Shown piece by piece: positions 12,668 to 23,400 of a DNA stretch of 64,000 nt. The stretch is from Limnomonas spitsbergensis (taxonomy: Eukaryota > Chlorophyta > Chlorophyceae > Chlamydomonadales), in assembly GCA_037349105.1 (NCBI GenBank), contig JAYJMM010000032.1, forward strand, positions 2,074,501-2,138,500. The letters run 5' to 3'. Both the position numbers and the translations under genes were made by a program. Positions within the stretch are counted from its first letter, which is position 1. Every line of letters begins with the position of its first letter. The notes under the pieces are model-generated. The model was not told where the DNA came from. It saw only the letters and a program-made list of their open reading frames with translations, and searched no databases.

Positions 12668-14481
12668 TGCCACTGTGTGGTGCTAGATGAAGGAAACGTA
12701 ACCAACCCTTGACCGGCCTGTTGCTAGAATTCCAAGCCGCACGGCATGCTGAACGGACACTTTTGGGCCGCAGGCCGGGACCCCAACGCCTGCGCCCCGA
12801 ACGAAAATGAATCAACCCTGACCCTCTGAACCCCAACGCTTGCATGCAAGGACACAACTCTGGACCCTGACCATATTAATCCCATACCCCAAATCCTTGG
12901 CATCAGGTCAAGTTCACGCCTGTTCCCGAGGGCGAGTCCAGCCTGTACCAGGACCCCCTCACCCAAGACACCTTCACCAACGCCACCAAGCTGGTGGTCA
13001 TCAAGACGACGGGCGACGTCATGATGAAGGACACGTACACTAAGCTGGTGAAACCCGAGGGGGTGTACAACGGTGGGTGGGGCGTGCAGTGTGAGCAGGG
13101 TAAGCAAGAGTGTGGAAGTGTGACTAGTTCGTACAAAACAGAGTGACGCAGGCTGGAAATGTGACTATTTGCTACCCAGGAGGAGAATAACTATCTGATG
13201 TTTTTGGATCAGAGGAGTTGGGACATTGAGACGGCTGAGGCTACGTGGCCTACCCGGAGCCTAATTGGGCCGAAAGGGAGCGGGGTACAGAGGTAGGAGA
13301 AGGAACTTCTGGTGAAGAGTGAATCTGGAGTGGGAACATTGGGGCTGAACAGAAAAGGAGCCAACAAAAACCTAGCTTTACGACTCTCACCTCCCACTCC
13401 CCCCCACCCATACACACCTCTCCTTCCCCCACATCCCTCCTGCCTCCTCCCCTTCCCCTCCCATTCGGCACTTCGCCCTCTCATGCACCCTCCTACCCCC
13501 CATCTCCACCTCCTGCCCTCCCTCCCCCCCCCCCCCCCCCCCCCTTCCCCTCTCCCCTCCCCTTCCCATCTCCTGTCTTCCCCTTCCCCACCTCTCCTTC
13601 TCATCCCCCCCTCCCCTACTCCCCCCCATATGCATCAAATATCCAACCTTCTCCCCCAAACGCATGCACATCTCCCCTTCCCCATCTCCCGTCTCCTCCC
13701 TCCCCTACTCCCCCCCACATACACATCCCACATCTCACCTCCCCCCCCCTCCACTCACACCCACCCCCATCTCCCTTCCCCTGTCCTCCCTCCCACACAC
13801 ACGCCTCTCCTCCCCCCTCTCCCATCTCCCCCCTCCCACTTCCTCCTCCCCCCTGGCAGGTAAGAGAGTAAAGGAAAGCGATGTGATTGAGTTGCAGACA
13901 GGAGGCACAGGCTTCTCCTCGCGGGATGGGGAGAAGGTGCAGGCCTCAAAGTATGCCCAGGTGAGAATAGGGTCGGGAGGGTTGAGGGGAGGGCTGGAGG
14001 TAGTGGAGTCTGCCGCCTCATTTAGTGTGACACTCTTCTGCCACCTTGTGCATGGTGACACTCTTCGGTCACCTCGTTTAGTCACTTATTGTGTCACTCT
14101 TCTACCACCTCATTTTTGCCACTCTTCTGTCATCTCATGCGTGGTGTCACTCATCTGCCACGTCTTTGTGGTGTCACTCTTATGTCACCACAGTATGGTG
14201 TCACTCTTCTATCACCTCGTTTGTGGTGCCACTCTTGTGTCACCACGTTCATGGTGACACTCTTCTGCCACCTCGTTTATGGTGGCACTGTCCTGCCTCC
14301 TCGTTTATGTAGTGACTCTTCTGCCATTTCGTTTGTAGTTTCGCTCTTCTGCCACCTCGCTCCATGACGGTTGTTCTTCTGCCTTGTTCAACCGCAGATT
14401 GGTCTCGGCAGCGGTCGGCAAGACGCACGAGGGCAGAACCCGGGGCAGAAGTCTATGGGCGGCCTTCAATTCTGGAACTAA
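6772..14481 (+). CDS. NOSIP: nitric oxide synthase-interacting protein homologue (U-box E3-like)
   Basis: Nine exons: 6772-6885, 8045-8095, 8652-8720, 9447-9509, 10442-10639, 11670-11783, 12907-13072, 13860-13960, 14398-14481. All phases agree, giving 319 aa. Residues 1-38 contain the plant-type NOSIP start (RGQRHSKN, ERLGK). Residues 39-78 hold the first half of the split U-box (NFYDCSLTL, DPVLTPDGYLFCKEAILE). Residues 79-165 are a charged helical linker (AELIAFDRLNHMG). Residue 166 onward has AFWMPS and YCPASGKKLKMKDLIP, then the second U-box part ending DVIELQTGGTGFSSRDGEKVQA. NOSIP proteins are nuclear or cytosolic ubiquitin ligases. The exon 4 donor is uncertain: AAG|gtgcaa keeps phase, while a nearby gtaaaa does not. 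A TGTAA polyadenylation-type word lies about 40 nt after the stop. Several exon edges are duplicated in adjoining introns. Intron 1 holds an unexplained open stretch at 7476-7730. Confidence 0.93.
7374..7495. repeat. about 50-55-bp repeat, 3 copies, NOSIP intron 1
   Basis: Units share gggc.a.attggtcca.t and a G-run plus agcaggcc-like segment. Each carries a short palindrome (atattggtccaatat). Confidence 0.7.
8148..8366. repeat. 24-bp minisatellite, about 9 copies, NOSIP intron 2
   Basis: The unit is agcatgcacgacgccatgc with variants. The period is divisible by 3, so long open frames run through it on both strands (SMHDAM-type repeats). These are not taken as coding. Confidence 0.9.
8511..8651 (+). 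repeat. two decoy copies of NOSIP exon 3 acceptor and exon start
   Basis: The sequence gttttcag|gacccagtcatcac, i.e. acceptor plus the first codons DPVITPDG, occurs at 8519 and 8586, just before the true exon start at 8652. The periods are 67 and 66 bp. Both decoys run into TAA after DPVITPDGNTY, so they cannot replace the exon. Confidence 0.92.
10045..10420. repeat. about 22-bp minisatellite, about 17 units, NOSIP intron 4
   Basis: The core is cctggttcacacttaac with much variation. It ends just before the exon 5 acceptor. Confidence 0.9.
10661..11027. repeat. polypurine GGGGA minisatellite, NOSIP intron 5
   Basis: About 367 bp of almost pure purine (gaggggaagggga units) begins about 20 bp after the exon 5 donor. 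It is a candidate for triplex or H-DNA. The Pro/Ser/Leu open frames on the minus strand are artefacts. Confidence 0.95.
11028..11080 (+). repeat. duplicated 3' edge of NOSIP exon 5 with its donor
   Basis: This 48-nt segment encodes MSVINKENEQRVIKLK and is followed by gtgtga. The true exon end (10590-10639) encodes MSVINIKENEERVKQLK followed by gtgtgt. The copy lost one codon but stays open. It has no acceptor of its own apart from the purine tract. Confidence 0.9.
11450..11636. repeat. about 24-bp minisatellite, 8 copies, NOSIP intron 5
   Basis: The unit is ccctgaaccccactgtgtg plus tgtgaa. It ends about 35 bp before the exon 6 acceptor. Confidence 0.9.
11823..12355 (+). repeat. array of decoy 5' splice sites seeded by NOSIP exon 6 end
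   Basis: The true exon 6 end (atgaaagatctcatcccg|gtgagt, donor at 11784) is copied at 11823-11845 (atgaaggatctcatcccg|gtgagc) and again in degraded form at about 11915-11940. An array of 27/28-bp units follows, each starting ggtgagcgccgctg or ggtgagtgcgctg, then cctgggccaccaat. About fourteen units carry a canonical GGTGAG donor. Confidence 0.93.
12356..12525. repeat. about 44-bp repeat, 3-4 copies, NOSIP intron 6
   Basis: Units share ggggcgagcaatt, caagcaattgggag and tgcagcacctt. Confidence 0.85.
12626..12667. repeat. GCCA tetranucleotide microsatellite
   Basis: About ten uninterrupted gcca units in NOSIP intron 6. Confidence 0.97.
13383..13855. repeat. long polypyrimidine tract, NOSIP intron 7
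   Basis: Nearly 470 bp of C/T-rich sequence, with a C-run of about 20 near 13524-13543, reaches the exon 8 acceptor (ctggcag). Its open frames, Pro/Leu/Ser-rich on one strand and Gly/Arg/Glu-rich on the other, are compositional. Confidence 0.9.
14005..14372. repeat. about 28-bp minisatellite, about 12 units, NOSIP intron 8
   Basis: The core is tgtcactcttctgccacc plus tcgtttatgg. It extends almost to the exon 9 acceptor. Confidence 0.9.
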
Positions 14482-14819
14482 GCAGGGGCGAAGGGGGCAA
14501 AGGCTCGCGTAGGTGGCGAGCTGTAATTCCTTCTTTATCACAGCCCAGTATGGGCGGCCTTCACTTCTGGATCCAAGCAGAGGCGATGTTTTATCGGTGG
14601 CATGCTGTTATTCCACCTTTTTTGGTCCATTTTGCGCAAAGAAGGTGGACTCTCAACTGACCTTTCTGGACCTGGACCTTGGGGGGCATGCAGACCTTTC
14701 TGATGCTGACCCGGTCCTGTAGGGCCTGTACATTATTCAATGGTACTATGGTAGGTACGGCACCCCGTACAACACCCTTTTTAGGGGGTGGAAATTCAGG
14801 ATTTTCACCTGTCTAGGAG

Positions 14820-14962
14820 GTTGCTCCCCCAGCCCTGAAAGAGACAAACTGGCACAGTAGGTGGGTCCCCCAGCCCTGAAAGAGACAAACTGGCACAGTA
14901 GGTGGGTCCCCCAGCCCTGAAAGAGACAAACTGGCACAGGAGGTGGGTCCCCTAGCCCTGCC
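14820..14962. repeat. 42-bp tandem repeat, 3.4 copies
   Basis: The unit comprises ggtgggtcccccagccctg plus aaagagacaaactggcacag. Confidence 0.93.
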
Positions 14963-15306
14963 TTCACCAGGTGTGGTCATTGTGTGGAATAACAGCAGTG
15001 TCACTCCGCTATGCAGGTTTCTCTTTTGCCTGCCGATCATGCAGTCACTCCAAAAATCAATGGCGAAGGGCTGGCCTGCTGGCCTGCTGCGCGTTCACTA
15101 GGTATGGTCTAGTAAATAGTGTAGCATGCGGTTGTTCAGGTCTGGCTTGCGTACTGATAGTTGGTTTTGTCACGGATGTGATAGGCATCACGCACTTCAG
15201 GGATTCCATGGCCCTACCGCGAAGGGAAACCAAGGGAGCCAAGGGGGGGGCGGGACAGGCCCTAGGGACAGCGTCTCGGAATTTCACCTGTTGTAACAGG
15301 GTATCT

Positions 15307-15338
15307 AAGCAGGGCCCAGAGGTGTGACGTTATTAATC
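15307..15338 (+). repeat. dispersed repeat family A, partial copy
   Basis: aagcagggcccagaggtgtg followed by acgtta. It shares its core with the copies at 15711, 34691, 35409, 51427, 51773 and 52584. Confidence 0.7.
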
Positions 15339-15710
15339 TGTTGCACCAGGGCAGGCATGGGTACGAGGCTCGGACTGTTGTGGAAGATGCGGTCGACTTT
15401 TTTCCAGGGCTGGACTCTGGAGGGGCTGGGTATTCCGGCCTCTTTTCCATTCCCTTTGGGGTTGTTCTCTCTCTGCTTCTCCTGTGATTTCCTCCACCCC
15501 TGGACAAGGACTAGGACAGCCCGAAGGCAGGAGTGGGAGGCCCTGGTTTGTGTCTAACTTTTAGTTGAGGTTTTGAAGGCTTATCTCTTCAGGGGCAGGG
15601 GATACGGCTTGCCCGACCTTTTCGATGTTTTTCTTATTGTTTGGAAGGTGAACGTGCTTACCTTTCTTCCCTCTTGTGCCTTCTCCCACGCGTTTCCTAG
15701 CTGACTTATG

Positions 15711-15772
15711 TTCGCCGACGCGGCCGAGCTTTATTTAAGCAGGGCCCAGAGGTGTAACGTCAATAACCGAAG
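15711..15772 (+). repeat. dispersed repeat family A
   Basis: The order is cgacgcggccgagc, then aagcagggcccagaggtgta, then acgtca. It is preceded by a C/T-rich leader (ttcttccctcttgtgcc), as at 34620 and 35350. Confidence 0.8.
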
Positions 15773-16734
15773 ACATAACCTGGTCAGGGGCTTCTGCACC
15801 ATACGGCTTGCCGATTTCCAAGTTGAAATGTGCAACACTACAGTTGTGGTATTCATACACACCAGCTCGTTTTTCAGAGCCGCACGGGTATTTTTATCTC
15901 TGCTATCATGACCCAAAGCTGCAGTGCAAAAAGAGCTCCGCCTCAGACTAGATGAATACCGGTATCAGAATCAACGGTTCAACGGCAAGGTTGTGCGAAC
16001 AAGCCACTCAATAAAAAACTAGAGAAGAGGTATAAAGAACAAAACAAGAGGGCATCGTCAGGAGCCGGCCATCTCTTCATAAGGGACAGGGCCACGAGCC
16101 TGCCCTTTAACCCAATTTAAGACCTCATGCATGGTTAACTCCCACGGAGCAAAGAAACTCCACAACCGCAATTACTCGCTCTAGAGCGGTGCTTAGAAAG
16201 GAGGTCATCCCCCTGAACACCCCCATGCAAACCAATTGCTATACTCTCTCACCCCTCCTGGATATGTCAGGACTCAGGAAGCAGTTGAAGTCGATCAGCA
16301 ACCTGTCGTCGGTCCAGCAGTAGCAGGCCACGAAAAAGGGGCCATAGCTACAAAATCAAGCTACTAGTCCTGAGTCGAAGGCCAGGTGGTGGGTCAATTG
16401 TCCAAAGCCGTAGGTCCAGTAAGGTCTCAGTGCGCTGTCAGCAGCCTCTGGCTGTCAGCCGACATATTGCAGCTTTCATTAAGGAAGAGCTGAACAAAAA
16501 CAAGGCAGCAGCGGCAGCCGTGCCTTCAAATCTTGATGTTACATGAAATCCCGCACACCTTCAAAAAGATGCCTTCCGCCAACTTCAAGGTGGCTGCATT
16601 AACAGAGGTTAATGGAAGATCCAGCTCCCAACGCGTGTGATGCCAGCTCTACAGGCATGCCAGTGCCCAGCGTCCACTCCATTTGCAGAGCCAGCGCACA
16701 AGTCGTGTGATAACAGTCTGCCAGACATGCCAGT

Positions 16735-16960
16735 GCTCACTCAATGTGTGATGTCAGCACCCACTTAGTGTGATACCAGATTGCCAGCAACCACTTAGTG
16801 TGATGCCAGCACCCAATCAATGTGTGATGCCAGCACCCGTTTAGTGTGATGCCAGATTGCCAGCACCCACTTAGTGTGATGCCAGCACCCACTTCAAATG
16901 ATGTCAACGCCTACTTAGCGTGATACCAGCGCCCACTTAGTGTGATGCCAGGACATCAGA
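16735..16960. repeat. irregular tandem repeat of cccacttagtgtgatgccag
   Basis: About ten imperfect units of 20-35 bp, some with an inserted attgccag segment. Confidence 0.8.
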
Positions 16961-17221
16961 CGTGTCGGCGCCCACCCAATTTCGGAAACCAGGTCGCCTG
17001 AAAGGCCAGCTCCCGGTCCATGTGAGATGCCAGGTTGCCAGACGTGGTTGGCTAAGGGAGTCGGACGAAGCCATTGCGTGGCGGAGGGGAATTGAGGGGC
17101 TGCAGGGGGTGGGCAGTGCCAAGGGGAGAGTTCAGAAACAAGGAAAGTTACGCCCTGTTAGAGATGTGTGGGGGGCCTAGTGGCGAGGGGGGTTACGTAC
17201 CACGCACGCAAAGGCAAATAC

Positions 17222-17416
17222 ACATGTTGGGCATGTTGGGCATGGTGTTGGGCATGGTGTCGGCCATGGTGTAGGGCCTGGTGTAGGGCCTGGTGTAGGG
17301 ATTGGTGTAGGGCCTGGTGTAGGGCCTGGTGTAGGGCCTTGGGGAGTTGGGACTGGTGTAGGGCCTGGTGTAGGAACTGGTGTAGGGACTGGTGTAGGGC
17401 CTTGGGGAGTTGGGAG
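17222..17416. repeat. 12-bp minisatellite (ggtgtagggcct)
   Basis: About sixteen units lie just beyond the stop codon (17430) of the minus-strand glycoprotein gene, so possibly in its 3' UTR. Because 12 is divisible by 3, the minus strand reads open as PTPGPT repeats. It is outside the reconstructed reading frame. Confidence 0.9.
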
Positions 17417-17429
17417 AGGCACACAGGTT

Positions 17430-20400
17430 TTATAATGCGGCACATTCGTCATCATTTGTACCCCGTTTCTTAGTCATCTCCCCGGTGACGACGATGGTAC
17501 ATCCTGGGCTGCACACGACCAGCTTCACACACACGTGCACACCTGAGGTGATAAGTGTGGATCTTTTACATCCAAAATTGCCACCTCAGCTTCATGATCC
17601 ACACTTCTGACCTCATCTCCGGGATCCACACTTCTCACACCATCCCCAGGATCCCCAATTCCCACACCATCCCCAGGATCCACACTACCAGGGAGCAGTG
17701 CTGAGCTACAGCAGCACCTCCCCTCCTGGATTCAAACTAACAGTGACGAGAAATAGTCACACCTGCACTCCTGGATCCAAACTAACAGTGACGAGGAATA
17801 GTCACACCTGCACTCCTGGATCCAGACTGCCGGGGTCCCCTCCCGTAAAATATCTCCGGAGCTCCGCTGAGGCCACTGATGGCGTGACAGATGAGGCAGC
17901 GGAGCAGCACATGGACGGAATCTGCGGGGAGGGGGGAGGGGAGGTGACAGGGTCGAGATACAACTATTAACTATTAACTATTAACTAAAAACTATTAGAA
18001 AGCGCGTGTGCATGTACTGCAGTACGAAAATAAAAATAACAGGACGTACGTAGTTTAAAGCAAGGACCGCATGTGGTGGGCTGATTCTACATGGGGGAGG
18101 GGGGAAGTTCAAAAAAGTAGAACTGTGTCCAGCAGAGGGTGTCCAGCCCTGTTCATAATGTCTTCACACATTTCCAGTTTGATCCCTGCTTCTTTGTCAT
18201 GACCCCCCCTTCATCTCTGCCTGGACAGGAAAGCCGACCGGAGTCAAATATAAAACCCCTCAGCAAACGAACGTGCAGCTGCAGTAGTCCACCTATACAA
18301 CCGCCAACCTTGTGACCCACACAGCGCCACGACCACCAACCCTTTTGATTGTTTAAGTGGCATCCAGTTTTATTTTGATTGTTAGATTGATATCCTGGGT
18401 TATCATCTTGGTACAGATACCGTTGAAGCCTGCCACAGGCGTACAAATAATTGCTGATCATCAGTTTCTTGGCATGCTCTACATGTCTTCCGACATCAGT
18501 GCACCGCGTTACATTGGAAAGCTCGATTTTCTAGGGAGCACTGTTAACCATATTAGTCTTACCATATGTTAACCATATTAGTCTTACCATGCACCGTCTT
18601 AAGGAATCACTGGAGGCCCGTGTGACTCAATGCAAACATGCTCAGTCAGTGGAGACCAGTTTGATTGAATGGGGGCTGATTCCTTCTTCACTTACCTACA
18701 CATGTTTGCATTTTATTTATATATTTCCTGTTGGCACGTCTGATGTGCACTTACAGGGTACCACTTGAGTAACTCCTTGTTCTCGTTAACCCATTTATAC
18801 TTGTATTCACCACAGTGCTTCACCTCCCATCCTATTTTACCACGTTCAGGGGTCAGGGATGAATACAAATGCTCATGATCGATTGTCAACGCCAGTTTTC
18901 AATAAGATTCGATACTTCTCCCCCATGATTTGACCCTCAAATGGAACAGCATTACAACACACAAACAAGTCCTACCTGGGGGCATGCAGGCGATCCCTAC
19001 TTCCAGGTTGATCTGTGCACCCTTCACACCTGGGGTATGCCCCTGCACCCCACCGAGCAAACAAATCTTTCAACCCACTATTTGATGGATCTGCAAGGAG
19101 GCAACAACAGCCGCCTCAGCGTCCCTCCAGACATCTTGAGCAGCCCGCGCAATCAACAACAGGATATGTTTCATTCGTGAAAAAAGGGAAGTGTCTAAAG
19201 AACCGACTAAGCGAGCACACGGTCGTAATATCACTGGCTAATTAGCAATAAAACCGGAACATACCGGTAGGACTCACCGCAGAGCTCTTCCTGCTTGTGT
19301 CTTACATGGGTGCACACAGTTGCAATCTGCATTTGCACCCAAACCGTGGGGAAAGGACTTACCGTGGAACACGTGACGGTTGTCTGAGGGCCGTTCATGA
19401 TGTTGTAGAAAAAGCTGGACTGGCACGGAAGCTGTGGATGGGTCAGTTGAAAGAGGGGTTAGAAAGAAGGTAAGGGCGATGAAAAAGGGGGCTGGAGACT
19501 GGCTTGAGGTACTTATGTTGGTTGGAGGTAGATGCGGTGGTTGCAAGATGCTGGAAAGACGGCACACAAACATAAAAAAGGCGTTAGAAAAAAAAATTGA
19601 TAGGTACCGGTAGTCAACGACTGTCAGCTACCCCTCATTAACAATTGAAATGCCCTCAAAGCTTCAGCAACAAACAATGAAGATAAAACCCCGATCCCGG
19701 AGCCTGCCACCAACTGCAGTGCCAAACTCTTGGGCATAAATAAACCCCCAAACCTGCATGGCTTGCCCACAGTTCAATACCCTGAATATGAGACCCTGGA
19801 ACCTAGACCCTGGACAGGGCAAGCTACAGAAAAATGCTCCTAAGCCATGCTTAGCCTGTATCAGAGGCATGCATACACGTTGCCCTTTCAGGTCGATAAT
19901 TAAAGAGTTAGCTTGACCAAAAATCACAACCCTGAACCACCCTACCTGGAACAGTGACAGGTCCCTGTTGTCGTTTCATGAGTAGGATTTAAGCAGCTCG
20001 AAACCCTTAACGGGCAACCCTGATTCGCTTTTGTAGCATCAGGGGCATGCGTGTCCGTCGCAGTTTCCTGCCAAGGGTGTACACAGCTCAAAAGCCCGAA
20101 CGCCAAACTCTCGACCCTGAGGCCGAAATACTTTACCCTCCAACCACCCTACCTGCATCAGAGACAGGTACACATTGCCGTTGGCCGCGAGGCTTGACGC
20201 TAACGTCGAGGCACATTCCGTCGTCGCAAAGGCTCCGTTCATCTGCACGGACACCGCGCCGCTCGGAACGCAGGTCGGGGTTGAGTAGGGACAGTTGCCT
20301 GCGATGTTCTGCAGCCCCAGAGCCACCATGAAGCCTGGGAGGATGTTGGCGCACTTGTCGTTCACCTGGGGACAAACGCACCACGGGGCAGGGCGGGGAT

Positions 20401-23400
20401 CAGGGATCTAGGGACAGTAGGGATCTAGGGATCTCAGATCTTCAACCTGCAGGACATTTGTCAGATCCTTTTTCAGGGTTTAGGGCTCAAGGTTTGTGGT
20501 GTAACACTGTAACAAGACCCTTAACCTTGAATCCGAACCTGCCCCCCCCCCCCCAGCGCAACCTAGGAGAAACCCTGTCACTGCTGCACTTTGACGGCAC
20601 TGGCACCCGTACTGGCACAGTACTGGCACCTGTCGGTACTGGCACCCGTACTGGCACAGTACTGGCACCTGTCGGTACTGGCACCCGTACTGGCACAGTA
20701 CTGGCACCTGTCGGTACTGGCACCCGTACTGGCACAGTACTGGCACCTGTCGGTAATGGCAGCCGTACTGGCACAGTACTGGCACCTGTCGGTACTGGCA
20801 CCCGTACTGGCACAGTACTGGCACCTGTCGGTAATGGCACCCGTACTTGCACAGTACTTGCACCTGTCGGCACTGGCCCGCGTGCAAAGGTTTAACGTGG
20901 TTTAAACCACGATTGATAAAACTGATTCTCTGAGATGAGGCCTTTCTGGTCCTGTGGTGCATCACATTGGATAAATGGGACACCTGCATGATCCAAATAC
21001 CAAATACGGGACGCTCATTCGATCCAAATACCAAATACGGGACGCCCATTCGTTCAAAAGGCACTCACTGGGTAAATGATTGCCGATGAGATGACGGTGA
21101 GCGTGAATCCAACATCCAGCGGGGGCGGGGGGGGTGGGGGAGAGGGACGTGGCGGGGGCGGGGAGGGTGGGGCCTGCGGCGCGGGCGGCGGCGAGGGAGA
21201 TGGCTGCGGCGCCGGCGGCGGTGACGGAGGGAAGGGAGGCCTGGGAGGCGGCGGCGGAGGCGGCGGAGGGCTGGGTGGCGGTGGCGGAGGCAGGGGGCAA
21301 GTAAGGATTGTGGGAAGCGTCGTCTTGTCCCACGTGAATGGCTGCAGCACGTCCCCGCAACCGCCGATGCTCATTTGGTAGGTGGCGCCGCACGCCGGCT
21401 GGGCGCTGTTCGGCGCTCTCATGTATCCTTGAGCAATGATCGTGGCGTATAAAGCTCCCGGGTTTGAGCTATTGAACGCTGACAGCACTTTGGACGCGAT
21501 GTCTGCATTCAATACCTGGACGATCAGGGTTAAGGGATCAGGGTTGAGGGATCAGGGTTGAGGGATTAGGGTTAAGGGATCAGGGTTGAGGGATCAGGGT
21601 TAAGGGATCAGGGTTGAGGGATCAGGGTTAAGGGATCAGGGTTAAGGGATCAGGGTTGAGGGATCAGGGTTAAGGGATCAGGGTTGAGGGATCAGGGTTA
21701 CGGGATCAGGGTTACGGGATCAGGGTTACGGGATCAGGGTTACGGGATCAGGGTTACGGGATCAGGGTTACGGGATCAGGGTTACGGGATCAGGGTTACA
21801 GGATCAGGGTTAAGGGATCAGGGTAAAGTGATCAGGGTTAAGGGATCAGGGTTACAGGATCAGGGTTAAGGGATCAGGGTTACAGGATCAGGGTTAAGGG
21901 ATCAGGGTAAAGTGATCAGGGTTAAGGGATCAGGGTAAAGGGATCAGGGTTAAGGGATCAGGGTTAAGGGATCAGGGTTGAGGGATCAGGGTTAAGGGAT
22001 CAGAGTTAAGGGATCAGGGTTAATCAGGGTTAACGGATCAGGGTTAAGGGTTCAGGGTTGTGAGGGTTAAAGTTTCATGGTTTTAGTCGAGGTTGAAGCG
22101 AGGGGTGTAGGGTGTAGGGTTTAGGAGGGTAGAGAGAGGGAGGTGGGCACGAGAAGCAACGCCTGCTGTTGTGGCATGGTAGCACCATACGGCATGTTAC
22201 GGCGCAATACGGCACATGTTCAACCGGATTGCACTACCAAAGTTCCAAGATACGGCACGATACGGCTCGATACGGCACATGTTCAGCCGGATTGTGCTAC
22301 CATGTGTTGTGGGCGATGGTAGGGCACCAGCCACACGGGCTGTCCAGGCAAAGCATAAGAGCTAGGTGCGTGAGAGGCAATGCATGATGGTGCATGACAT
22401 GAAATGACATATGGTGGTTCAAGGTTGAGATTCAGGGTCGGGGTTCAGGGGGGTTAGGGTTTCTGACTGCTGTAGAACACTCCATTTTTAAATCTGATGA
22501 AGGAGCACCGTAAGCGACAAGAATATATCCAGGCTCCATGGAGTTAAGGGATTTGAAAACAGCCTTCTAATCCAGATTTGCGAACAACACGCTAAACCCT
22601 AACCCCTAACAACCAGATCTTCCTTTTTGCAGCAGTTTCTTGCTCCTCCTCAGCAGCATGTCCCCCTATGAGTGTCCAGGGGGCAGCGCTTCCACTGGCC
22701 TCCCACCTGGGCGATAAAATTGAGCGAGTTGGTTCCGAAACCGGAGCATTGGAAGCTGAAGACGAAGGGGATGGGCGGGATGACCGAGGAGAGGTAGAAC
22801 TGGTTCAGGAGCGTGGTCAGGGTGGCGCAGTCCGTCTCGTAGAAGATGCTGGTGGGTTTGAACAAGGTGACAATCGGGTTGCACAGCGGCGGCGGAGACG
22901 GGCTCGGCGGCGGCGGCGGCGGGCTGGGGGGAAGCGGCGGCGAGGGACCCGGTGGGGAGGGGCTTGGTGGCGGCGACGGCGGCGGGCTGGGTGGCGACGG
23001 TGGCGACGGCGGAGGAGGGCTCGGGGGCATCGGTGGGGACGCGCAGACGTAGGCCATCGGGAGCCAGATGCGGCAGCTGCTGCCCAAGCCGGCCCCGCTG
23101 ACGCAGTACACCGTGTTGTTCTGCTTGGGTTGGGTTCCGAGGTTGCTGGCTTCGTCGTGGTAGAGCCCCACGGACCCGCAGCCGGCGCTCAGCGCCATGG
23201 TTGTGTCCACCCACCAGCTGGGGTTGTTCAGAGAGATGGAGATGTACTGCAGGCCATTGCCGTTGGTTTGGTTGAAGGTGGTCATGATGACGCTTATGAG
23301 TCCTGCGGGACCGGGTGGGAGAGGAGATCAGAATCTGTTTTTTTCCTTCCGGTTTTGAGGTCACCTTTGGCCTTTGGTGGCCACCCCGCGGCCGCCAAAG

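Larger units (their letters stand above)
14482..17221. other. intergenic, repeat-bearing; no gene seen
   Basis: Between the ends of the NOSIP gene (+) and the glycoprotein gene (-). It contains separately listed repeats and two dispersed-repeat copies. The stretch 15340-15700 and the stretch 15900-16600 hold nothing I recognise. Confidence 0.5.

Noticed and set aside
13312..13863. 183-codon Pro/Ser/Leu frame
   Set aside because: Arises from the intron 7 polypyrimidine tract of NOSIP. Only its last part overlaps the edge of exon 8, in another role.
17158..17455. PTPGPT-repeat protein on the minus strand
   Set aside because: A 12-bp minisatellite beyond the glycoprotein stop codon. The frame has no signal peptide or non-repeat domain.
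21076..21381. Gly-rich plus-strand frame
   Set aside because: Antisense shadow of the Pro linker in glycoprotein exon 8.
21530..22075. Chromosome end or true telomere
   Set aside because: The unit is a 14-bp degenerate motif lying inside an intron between two phased exons of one gene.
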